DNA of 64,000 nucleotides from Polytrichum commune (taxonomy: Eukaryota; Streptophyta; Polytrichopsida; Polytrichales; Polytrichaceae): contig OX485804.1 of the NCBI GenBank assembly GCA_950295325.1, forward strand, positions 3,658,001-3,722,000, written 5' to 3'. Every line of letters begins with the position of its first letter. The first letter of the stretch is position 1. The position numbers and the translations under genes were made by a program. This document shows positions 44,122-54,150 of the stretch, piece by piece. The notes beneath the pieces are model-generated. The model made no database searches, was not told the DNA's origin, and saw only the letters and a list, made by a program, of their open reading frames with translations.

Positions 44122-45797
44122 CCCTCTTTAGTAAGACACGTTTGGAAATCACAAAAAATGTCGTATTATCGACATGTTGTCTTCTCGTTAATATGACAAA
44201 CGCTGTAAAATTGTCGTACTATTGAGTGAATAAAAAAACAAAAGAAATATGAGCTTCAAAACACACACAACGGATGTAAGCAATTATTATATATATTGTA
44301 TGAAATAATAACGTATAACTTCAAACAAATACAAGCGTTCTCAATAATTATTGAAATAAGAGTTCAGTGATATGAGTCTAGTGTTGCCTACCTAAGTGAA
44401 ACAAGTTGTCTAATAAAAAATTAGACAACAATGATGCATAACGTTGACGCTTTAATATTGTACGTGAAAAAACATCATCCAAATGAACCAAATGCAAATT
44501 AACATTAAAATCAAAGCTTTCTGCATTATTGATTCCCAAAATGGCATCCACCAACTCAACAACCATTATACACACTTCTTGCTCAATATCATATGCATAT
44601 AAGTATTAGTTGACATGTCACCATCATCCAGTCGCAACATCCAATTACACTAAATATCACTAACCCTATGAAAGTAAGGTATTTTTAACTGTGAACTCAA
44701 ACACTAAATTTCAACTATTAATGGTAATAAGTGGAAGTGACATATAATGTGTACCATTAATTATATGATTAAAATTTAACAATGACAAAAGGAGAAGGGA
44801 CATGGTAGTAACATAGCATGTAAGATACAAATTGTAAAAACATAGCACCAGTGACAATTGGGTTCTGCACCTTGTACTCGAATATAGTCTTTGTTTAAAA
44901 TAATCTCTTGAAACCCTTATTTTCATTAAATAGTGGCAGGCTCTTGGTCTGAAACCTAAATATCACCCTTATTTCATTTTTTCCATGTCGACATAAATAT
45001 TTATATATTTCACATTTTCATTCGTAGGTTTATTTGGGAATTGTTGTTCTGCCAACCGACTATGGTGCTAACCCAACTCATACCATATTACTTCATAACT
45101 CCACATGATAGATTGTTTGATATTAGTCCTTCAATGTAGCATCATATTTATGACAAAGCCCAACTAACATAAGGTGAAGATGCATGACCTGGAGTCATAT
45201 TAGTCACCTTTCATTTATTAATACCCTAACCAAACCCATTCTACAATACAAATCCTAATGTTTATTAAGTTCACAATGATAAGTCTAGGGAAGTTTTCGG
45301 TATTGAAACAATAGGACAATATGAGGTTGAGTAACTCAAGTGTAACATTTTTTTGTGGAGTTGTTACAATATGAATGTAAATGGACTTTAAATGACTAGT
45401 ACACTAACTATCGCTTATTATTACGAATTATGATATGCTACAACTATTTATTGTATGATAGTATATCATTGTCCACAATTAAATTACATCAATAAATTTT
45501 TTTTAAAGATTAAGCATTTTGTAAATACAAACATCGACATATGCCACTCTTTGGACTCCTCTATCAAGAGTTTTTGAAAATATTTGTATTTGTTTGGAGT
45601 TATTAGCTCTTATTTCATATCATCTATATTGCCTATTAAACTTGTTGTATATATATCTTTGCGCTCATTTTTATTATGATAATTTCGTATTCCCTCAATA
45701 ATATGACAACTTTACGCCACTTGTCATATGAATGAGAAGACGACACCTAGATAACATGACCTTTTTGTGTTTCTCACACTTGTCATACTAAAGAGGG
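44122..45797. mobile_element. DNA transposon with about 105-bp terminal inverted repeats
   Basis: Left end CCCTCTTTAGTAAGACACGT at 44122; right end is the reverse complement of CCCTCTTTAGTATGACAAGT at 45797. Similarity continues for about 105 bp (TGTCGTCTTCTC, TATGACAA, TTATTGAG shared). 1.68 kb, no transposase frame, so non-autonomous; MULE-like TIR length, but no clear target duplication seen. Confidence 0.65.
45543..45630 (+). repeat. Dispersed repeat copy 1
   Basis: CAAGAGTTTTTGAAAATATT... TTTGGAGTTATTAGCTCTTA; about 85% like 46146-46232. Confidence 0.7.
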
Positions 45798-46145
45798 TGA
45801 ACAATAATGACATTCATGTTCGGTTTGGATGAATTTGCATGTTAATCTCTTTAATTCTTGGAGGACATAACTCTCGTCCGTCACTTGAGGTCATCCTAAG
45901 CCGGTATCAATAACACAACCTCGAAGTGCGAGGCTTGGAAGAAATTTCACCATATTTTGAGAAGAACAACATAATACTATGGGTTGAGGGTTTAGGGTTT
46001 AAGGGGTTTAGCATGAATACAAGTCTAGAACCTAGGGTGAACATTCAACTACCCTACTTCTTGTAATCATGAGGCCAAATTGCTTGCCTCTCATTTGAGA
46101 GTTTTAATGATAAAATGAGGTAGTGGAGGATGTCAATCCAACTAC

Positions 46146-46232
46146 ACTCTTTGGAATCTTGTGTCAAGAGTTCTTGAAAATGCTTGTATTTGTTTGGAGT
46201 TATAAGCTCTTATTTCATACCATCTAATAGGG
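46146..46232 (+). repeat. Dispersed repeat copy 2
   Basis: CAAGAGTTCTTGAAAATGCT... TTTGGAGTTATAAGCTCTTA, partner of 45543-45630; lies outside the TIR element while copy 1 is inside it. Confidence 0.7.
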
Positions 46233-46945
46233 TTGAAGTTATATGCCTATGATATTATCTTGCACAACATTACGAATTAATTCAATCCCTTTGAACATAG
46301 GTCTAGTAAGCTTGTATTAAAAGTGCACGCAATGGTATGTATTGAATTTACATCCCTCTTGTACATTAAACAACCATCGGGATTCATTGAATCCTTCCAC
46401 GAGCTTGTATATCACCTACATTAAGTAGTAGCAAACTGTTTTTTATTCTAGAGTTTTGTTTCCATGGTGACATGGATTGATGTGTTAAGTACTCTATTAA
46501 AGAATACCAATTAATATATATGATCTTCAAAACCTTTCATCAAAAGTATATATTAAGAGCAAATGGCTAAAGCCGGCTTGGAACATAAATATTATAATGA
46601 TCTTCAATGTTTCGAAGCCTTAATTGTTTTCATATTTGTATCCCTTCATTTCATTTTAAACTTGGGGTCACATCAAAGGATAACAAGTCCCGGCTAAATC
46701 TTTTACTTGCATGTAAGGGGTACATTTCACCCAAAAAAATAAGATTCAAAAAAATAAAAGTTAGGGTTACACAACCCAAGTTTTATGGCTCTCATTAAAG
46801 GATACCAAATGAAGATTTTGTACATGGCAATTAGAATTGTTATTGACAGTTTCATGAATATTTGTTCAATGTCATATACTTTTTCACCACTTACTCCATC
46901 TTGCAAAATAATTGGTGTTGTTCAATAACTAAGAATGCTTGCAAC

Positions 46946-46985
46946 CAAACCCTAAACCCTAAACCCACCAAACCCTAAACCCTAC
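46946..46985. repeat. Interstitial telomere repeats
   Basis: Two short blocks of AAACCCT units; another degenerate tract in the opposite sense is at 45988-46008. Confidence 0.85.
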
Positions 46986-47830
46986 CTAGGTCCATAGATG
47001 TTCTACTTTCATGGCCTGACGGAAATCAAAGTTTCTGTATGTATTAATAATATTATGTGTAGGTGGGGAAATTAAAAGGGTTGGATGGTAGGGTGGTGGC
47101 CGATTGTATTACAATATTAAATGCAAGATGAGAGGAGAGAACATGATATTCTAATATCATAAGATTGTATGCAAAACAATTAAATAGTTGCTAGATTATT
47201 TCCGAAGCACATATATTTTTATAGTTCATGGACTACAAATATTGTTGTGGTGGTTGATTTTTTATACGATTCTATAATTTTTTGTCCACAAATTCTACAA
47301 TGAACTCTTAATATTGGGTACTCGAATAATATAAACCCCCCCTCAACAATGTTTATTGCTCATATAATATTAACCAACTTGCTTTGTTGTACACCATAAA
47401 TATATAGATGCCTTTTGCTTTGTCATTATGTGGAGTCATGGTCAAATGCATGTTGGCCGCCATGAATACACATTCCATTGCAATGCTGACATTCTCCATG
47501 TTGGAATATTAGGTTTTTGTTTTTAGGAAAGAGTTGGCGGCTAGTATCCTATGCTGAAGAAAGGATCCAAGGGAAGACGACGAGTACTTAAGGGAAATCC
47601 CCCCACCAAGGGATTCTTTTGCATCTCAGATGTGGGTTGCGCTCTTGAGACCCTTGTAGTGTGGTGGATACTTGTTTCGCGCAGGTATAGATCCTATTGC
47701 AATGAACCTATTATACCCTAAATCCATATTCGATTTGCACTATCTGGATCTCTGAATGCGATGGATTCTATTTCTGACAGGTATTGTTCACGCTGCAAGG
47801 GTCCTATTATGACGCCGCAAATTGCGGAAC
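46986..47830 (+). other. Upstream region and probable leader of module B gene 2
   Basis: No coding potential. Candidate 5'-UTR donors CGCGCAG|GTATAG (about 47694) and CTGACAG|GTATTG (about 47781) precede the palindrome-rich intron. Weak TATA-like ATATAAAC near 47329 and AAATATATAG near 47398. Confidence 0.35.
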
Positions 47831-47999
47831 TTTACGGACGCGCGTCCGTAAACATTACATCTCTTGACTTATTTGCTTATTGAATATTTCATATCTTATT
47901 GAATCTCTCAGTGGCTCGTTGCATCATTGAGTATCTCAATCTATTTTCATTGGCTCATTGAGCATTTACAAGTAGGTTTACGGACGCGCGTCCGTAAAC
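47831..47999. repeat. Two family B palindromes in the leader of module B gene 2
   Basis: Perfect 22-mers at 47831-47852 and 47977-47998. Confidence 0.93.
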
Positions 48000-48096
48000 A
48001 TGCATCCTTTTGGTGTCACATGGTGGTATGTCATCTACAATGTGGGCTGTGAATTATTATCTGTTTTGATAGTATGCATATTTGTTCTGATGAATT

Positions 48097-48250
48097 TTTA
48101 CGGACGCGCGTCCGTAAATCTTGAACCTTTTGCATTTGTTCTGGTAATGAGGTAAATGTAGGTTTTTGGACGCGCGTCCGTAAACATACAAACCTCTTGC
48201 ATCTGTTTAGTAATGAGGTAAATGTATGTTTACGGACGCGCGTCCGTAAA
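48097..48250. repeat. Tandem family B palindromes, exact 66-bp period
   Basis: Copies start at 48097, 48163 (left arm eroded) and 48229; spacer TTTGTTCTGGTAATGAGGTA-like. Confidence 0.92.
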
Positions 48251-48391
48251 CAGACAAACCGTTGGTACACATTCAAATACATTACTGGTAAGGCCAGGAG
48301 GTAAAATTTAGTGTAAATGTAAATGGGGCTGGGACTTCTTGGTTCCTTGCAACCCTATTTGTTTTGGACACAATTGTCATTTGACATAGGG

Positions 48392-48501
48392 ATGTTTACG
48401 GACGGGCGTCCGTAAACATACATTGTTTAATTTGCCAAGACGTTTGCGCCTAACCCTGACATCTCTTATCAGATAATGATTTGCGGACGGGCGTCCGTAA
48501 A
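48392..48501. repeat. Two family B palindromes with GGGC centre
   Basis: 48395-48416 and 48480-48501 share the GACGGGCGTC centre change, so one was copied from the other. Confidence 0.9.
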
Positions 48502-48549
48502 CATACACTGCTTATATTTTATCTCATTCTTCATTTGGCTCTCTTGTAG

Positions 48550-51500
48550 TGGCCATGGATTCCGACGTCGGTGATAGTGCGTCCGATTTCTCCTCGGAAC
48601 CGTCAAGCTATGCTAGCGAGTTTGAAGATGTCGTGGAACAGGAAGCTACAAATGGTGTGGCTGATGCAGATGATGAAATCATACCACCATGTGAGGGTTA
48701 TTCGCGGGAGCAGTGGGTTGATCTTGATGTTAAACTACTCAATGCATGTGCCGTTCCCGTGGCCAACGGTGTTTGTAGGAACTCGAATCCAACGGATTGT
48801 ATTGATGCAAAACCCCTCGGGGAGGACGATGTTGGGGTGTGCATATTGAACTCCTTACTTCCATCGGAAGTGCCTCCTGGTTGGAGGTTCTCTCTCCGTC
48901 GATGGCCTTTGCGAAGTGTTCATCACGATGGTGTGAGCTTGTGGGATCAATCCTGCCGATTTGAGCAACTGCAACAGTCTTTGTTCGCCACAATGCGTCC
49001 CAGACAAGGTCGTCGTAAATATGATTCCGTTCGTGTACCTCGTAAACCCACGCAGCGTCGTCGAGATCATACATTGGGAAACACATCTATTAGGTCCGTA
49101 GCCACAAAGGATTGTTGTGCGAAGAAGTGCTGCCAACTATTTCCCCGTGACAAAATCAAATCTTTGAGGCAAGAGATGTGGCTTGCCGACTTTCGTATGC
49201 GGTCTGCCAAGAAACTTGAAGTACATCGCAACATGCACTTGGATGCCGAAGGTTGTAAGGTTGTGACCTTGGAAAATATAGAAGTTTGTTGCCGGGCATG
49301 GTACATTATTCATGCCGTTTCAAAGGCAGATTTTTATAGGTTCCGGAACTACTTGCTGCAAGGAAGGCGTTCTCAGTTCCATGGCAACTCAGGTACAAAG
49401 AAGCCCAGGGAGGCAACACTCCAAGCGGCTGCAACTCTGTCAACCATCATTATGCCATTAGCGGATGCGATGCCACACAAGACACGGACTTTGCCGTCGG
49501 GGGAAAAGGTTGTTAAGATGGTTTTACCCACAGGGACAAAATGGAAGAACATACTCGTGGATGTTAATGAAGTTGGTGAAAATGTTGGATGTGGGCCGAT
49601 TTCGTTGTCAAAATTGAGTGTGATCAAGAATCAACAGTTCGCTGAATACATTACGAAGAGACCCGGGGATAAGTTTGCTAGGTGTTCTACTTGTGAAAAA
49701 TATAAAGGCCTTCGAGACGCACATCCAATAGGGACTGAGTCGCACACCAAACATCAACAGAAATACATTGAGCATGTCAACAACCAGGAGGCACACCGTC
49801 AAGACTACTACAAGAATCGCGCCTTATCGATAATGAGGCCGAACGAGGTGTTGACAATCATTCATGACAAAATGGACCATGCAAAGACCGCTTGCCCTTG
49901 TTATGCGCGGAAAATAAAGGCCACAGATGGATATTTCAAGCTGCCAATATCTGTCACAGGTTCGTTGGTTTTCATTTTTTTGGCGTGCCCACATACTCAT
50001 TTTTAAGAGTTACGGATGCGCATCCGTAACTTGTCTGTGCATGGTTGTTCCTTACTTGCGGCAATATCATATTTCCTTCATATATATGATATTGGAATGT
50101 ACTTCTCATTTGTATGTCTTAATTCAGGTATGATTGCACATGGCCATGTGGACGTCAAGTATGCACATTATGGCTTGGATTTCTATCCAGGCGACGCCAA
50201 TCATACCGTAGGATTTTTTGCAAAACTTCTACGAGATCTTGAGAGTCCGCCAACATCATCCTCACGTGCTCTATTTGTTGGATGTGGAACAACTCCGATT
50301 TATGAGGCTGTGCTAGAGGGGAAGGAAGTTTGTCTATCTTCACTTCAAGAACCGCCTGAACAACCCGTTCTTGCTAAACCTTTGCCTCGAACTCTACACG
50401 TGCAACTTGACAATTGTGCCAAAGATAACAAATGTCGATACGTGTTTTGTTTTTGGTCATTGCTGGTAGCCAAAGGCATTTTCAAAGAAGTGTTTGTGTC
50501 TTTTTTGATGGTTGGCCACACGCACGATGACATCGACGCTTCATTTGGACGTTGGAGTATGAAGTTGCACGAGGAGGATTTTCCGACAATTCCTCTTCTC
50601 ATGAAATCATATATGGATTTGGACAATGTGCCAGTCATTCCACATTTGATTGAAGAAGTGTCCGATTTCAAACGGTTTATAAAACCATTCATTCTTAAGG
50701 GGTCTGACCGACTAGTGGGCCACACCAAGGCTCAACAATTCCGATTTTATATGCGTGACGATGGTCTGCCCGCCATGCAATTCAAAGTTTTGTGCACTTC
50801 CCCGAATTGGGGTCCGGAGGAAGGGATACTCATTTGGCGCAAAAACGAAGATGGCAAATGTGTGCTACCTGATGGTGAGCCGAAGCCTTGCACACCCAGC
50901 CCCATGAGGAATGGGCCAAAAATCATCAAAGGTATATCCGGATTCATTGAGTATTGGAAAGAATTGTGCGAGGAAGACATCACAAAACGTGTTAGTGATA
51001 CCCACGAACCATTGATTGCGTATTGGGATCGCATTCGCACGGCATTGATAGCACCCGATGTTGATACACATTCATGTTTGACACAAGGGTTTTGGCCACA
51101 AAGTCGAGTGACAGTCGTGGAATCTGAGGCCATGTTGTTCAACAATGGGGACGTTCGTGAAGAGTTCGCTGCGGACGATCATTATGTTGGCCCTGCTCGC
51201 AATCGACCGGAGCCGTCGTTTCGTGTTGGGGTTGATTGCCACGAAGGTTATTTGCTGCTCGTACGTGCTGGGGATGAAGAGCATCCCAAGCCAATTTGGT
51301 TGGTGAAAGCATTGTCATCACCAAACTTTGTTCCAACTAGTCCAAATTTTCGCCAAATTGAGGTGGAATATTGCCATCCAAGCACCAAAGATCAAAATGT
51401 GCTCCGGACATATTTAGGGTGGGACACCAAAAAAGGTTTCAAATGGACAATGGACTCATCGTACGAACCGGTTTGGATAAACATAGATACCATACTTTGT

Positions 51501-51656
51501 GCTTGGAAACCACGCAAAGGTTCGAAATCAGAGACAATGACCATCCCGCAAAAACATATAGATTTTGCCAAAGACAACTTGGCACGTATCGTAGCTGCGG
51601 AAAACGATCTTGAAAATGGAAATGAAGTTGAAGATGAAGATGAAGAGGGGGAATGA
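48550..51656 (+). CDS. Module B gene 2: DUF7869-like, transposase-like protein (977 aa, intact)
   Basis: Start ATG 48555 lies six bases after acceptor CTCTTGTAG. Exons 48550-49959 and 50128-51656 join in phase 1 to 977 residues. N-terminus is acidic and Ser-rich. Then DCCAKKCCQLFPRDKI (CC..CC), VCCRAW, TRTLPSGEK, RCSTCEKYK, IIHDKMDHAKTACP (D438, D441), VQLDNCAKDNKCRY (D563), VGHTHDDIDASFGRWS (H599, H601, D602, D603), and a C-terminal domain (GISGFIEYWKELCEED...) ending in an acidic tail. Aligned with module A gene 2 almost end to end. No stops. Probably a nuclear DNA-acting enzyme; a transposase role is inferred from the acidic triad and the repeat context. Confidence 0.87.
49960..50127 (+). 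other. Module B-specific intron with a perfect palindrome
   Basis: Donor GTTCGT after GTCACAG, acceptor TTAATTCAG, 168 nt, phase 1. Module A is continuous at this site. Contains the palindrome at 50008-50031. Confidence 0.8.
50008..50031. repeat. Family B variant palindrome, 24 nt, perfect
   Basis: AGTTACGGATGC followed by its exact reverse complement; centre ATGCGCAT instead of ACGCGCGT, both arms changed together. Confidence 0.92.
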
Positions 51657-51779
51657 TATTGACGTACGTCGGGACCAAAGTTAGTTGAAATGTGTATTTG
51701 TTTGTCATTAATATATGACATTGGGGTTGAATATTATATTAGACACATTTTATAGATTACAACTAGTATAATATTATTG

Positions 51780-52016
51780 CATGACTGTATTGATTTACGG
51801 ATGTGGAATCACCCTTCCCATGCGCTATCAAATGTTTTCTAGTATATGTTTATATTTACAGATGTGGAATCCAAACTATTTAATATTGCATATTATGTTA
51901 ATTTGTAAATTCTAATTAACATTGTCAATTTATTTTAAGTATTGTTGCAATTGGGATGTGCCATTCAATTCAACCACAATAGGCCAAGAGCTTTATGTTT
52001 CGGATGCGCATCCAAG
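51780..52016. repeat. Eroded family B half-sites downstream of module B gene 2
   Basis: GATTTACGGATGTGGAATC at about 51792, TTTACAGATGTGGAATCC at about 51856, and TTTCGGATGCGCATCCAAG near 51998. Probably marks the right side of module B. Confidence 0.5.
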
Positions 52017-52189
52017 AGTCAATACATATAAAATTAGATGGCTATTTATGGATTCATTACTTTTGTTCAACACAATCCCAAAAAAACAAATAATCGTGTA
52101 ATTGTGTCATTTGATTCTCATCCCCATACTTACTATATTTAGTAATATATAGTTCCATCGCATATGGATTTCTAAAACATTATGATGTA

Positions 52190-52660
52190 ATTGTTCCCGA
52201 TGTTCCCGATGTTCCCTACGTTCACAATATTCGCATCCGAAACTATGGGTCCAATTTATTTTGAGACTATCCAAAGTCTCCAAATAACGAATATAGTGTT
52301 AAGTTGGAGTTTGGATCCTCAACATCGACGTTCGGGTTACTATAGGGCTGCTTCAAGCACACAATGGCATCGTTGGAGCTTGGAGCAGCTAGTGCTTGGT
52401 GAGCCATGAGCTCCAAGACGGCGAAGAGCCACATGCATGCAAATGCAATGTGGAGGCTCAAATCCACAACGACATGTGGGATCATCCAATGTGCATGGCT
52501 GGGTTGTTCATGCATGTTTCAAACTTTAATTCAAATACGGGTAGTTGATGTCCGATTTTAGTGATTAGATGTCATTGCTGGAGGATATATTGCGGGTGCC
52601 GAGGTATGAACATGGTGGAAGGTGGAGGATGAGATTGGCGTTGGGGATATTAGAGGTTAG
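52190..52660. other. Flank of module B, nothing recognised
   Basis: Includes a short GTTCCCGAT repeat at about 52193-52215. Frames are short and overlap antisense. Confidence 0.45.
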
Positions 52661-52663
52661 ATG

Positions 52664-52733
52664 ATATGCCAGCCACACCAAGGGGTCCAGCCAGCCCGGC
52701 GGGTGCGGGGCTACCCTAGTGTGGTTGGCATAT
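52664..52733. repeat. Imperfect inverted repeat, 15-bp arms, GC-rich loop
   Basis: ATATGCCAGCCACAC (52664-52678) and GTGTGGTTGGCATAT (52719-52733), one mismatch, around a 40-nt GC-rich loop. GC content is far above the surroundings. Confidence 0.65.
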
Positions 52734-53389
52734 GAGGGAGGTTGTCAACTCCAGGAGTAGGTTGTTGCCTCCACATCTTCTTCGACTTGCCGCTCCTGGA
52801 GCTCGAATTGCCGCGCAGGTTTCCGTCAAGCGAGTTGGCTATTAAGTAAGGTCTCACCTCTCTTTTTGTGGTGGCTTTCTTTTCATTTTTTGCGTGAATA
52901 TGCTTTGATCGCACATCAATGTCTTGAAGATTGTTTGTGAAGGTTTTGGAGCAAGGACTCATGTTACGGAGTGCGCTTTGTGGCAACTGCCGGTCATCGT
53001 ATGTGAATGCCTCTCCATGTTTGGTCGGCAAATGTTGCCTCACTATAGGTCGCACCAAGGAAATGATTTGATCCCACAAGTTGGACATCTTTTCCCAACC
53101 CTACCAAATTTTGTCACTGAATTATACATTGCACGCCCAAATTCATGAAGGCCGGCCATACAGTCGAAGGTTACAAAATTTTGACCAGTCTACGCGTTGT
53201 AAACAAGCATTAGTGTAGGATTGTCTCGAATCTAAAATTTGGGTATATGAATCGCAACTGAGGTTAAAGACGCGGCAGACCTAGCAATGGTTTCATGACA
53301 TGCACAGGGATTCCAAACTCAAAGGAATTAGTATGCTTCATACAATACAAACAATTTCTATGTTGATAGCTCACATGAGTTTCATTTCT

Positions 53390-54150
53390 TAGAGGAGGTA
53401 TATTGACAATTTTCTCACCTCAGATGAGAGTCACTTCAGAGTTTAAAGAGAGTGGAAAATGTGCTCAAAACTTGCTAAATGGAAAATTTTCCCTTGATTT
53501 GGTGGTAAATATTTGTTTACAAACATGATAAAAGAAAAGATGGGCAAAAGAATGAAGGCGTTAAGAGAAGTACGAATCAAAACCTTGATTGTTTCAAGTG
53601 ATGTTGAGAGAAGTCAAGAACAAAATTCTAGTCTCTGGAGAGATCAAGTTCCATCTCTTCTCATGATTTGAACTTGTCTTATTTGTGAAAATGATAATGT
53701 GTGGTATCTGGACTCCAGAGCTGTAAACATGACTTCTTATAGGGAGTAGTATCTAGAACATACTCATATGTTAGTGGGATATTTGTCAGTGTGGGTGATA
53801 ATCACAAATGTGAAATCACTAGACTATGAATCAATCTTGTAACTTTTACCTATGGTGAGGATAAAATAGTTGAAAATGTGGTTCATGTACCCTAGATTGC
53901 CAAAAAAATCTCTTCAGGAAAAAACATAACATTCGTTTTGCAAAGAATAAAACTCTTAACAACAAAAAAGCTTAAACCATCACGTGTCTTAAAAAATATA
54001 ATACATCGTATAAAATAAGGTTACTACAATTAATGTGGAAACCATGGCTGATGCTCAAATAATGTGAGAGGAAGATTATCAACTTAGGTGACTTCCTTCT
54101 CTATAGTTGGATGGAGAGCCTTTCCCAAAAAAATTTGTTTATTTCAATTC
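53390..54150 (+). mobile_element. Copia-type LTR retrotransposon fossil (fragment)
   Basis: A WYLDS-type motif near 53.70 kb and a VVHVP-like block near 53.88 kb resemble the start of Copia pol. Short, without recognisable LTRs, and clearly broken with several breaks. Probably old. Confidence 0.45.

Noticed and set aside
1-52016. Endogenous giant-virus or Polinton origin of the modules
   Set aside because: No capsid, packaging ATPase or DNA polymerase was seen and the genes are rich in spliceosomal introns; a DNA-transposon-like unit fits better.
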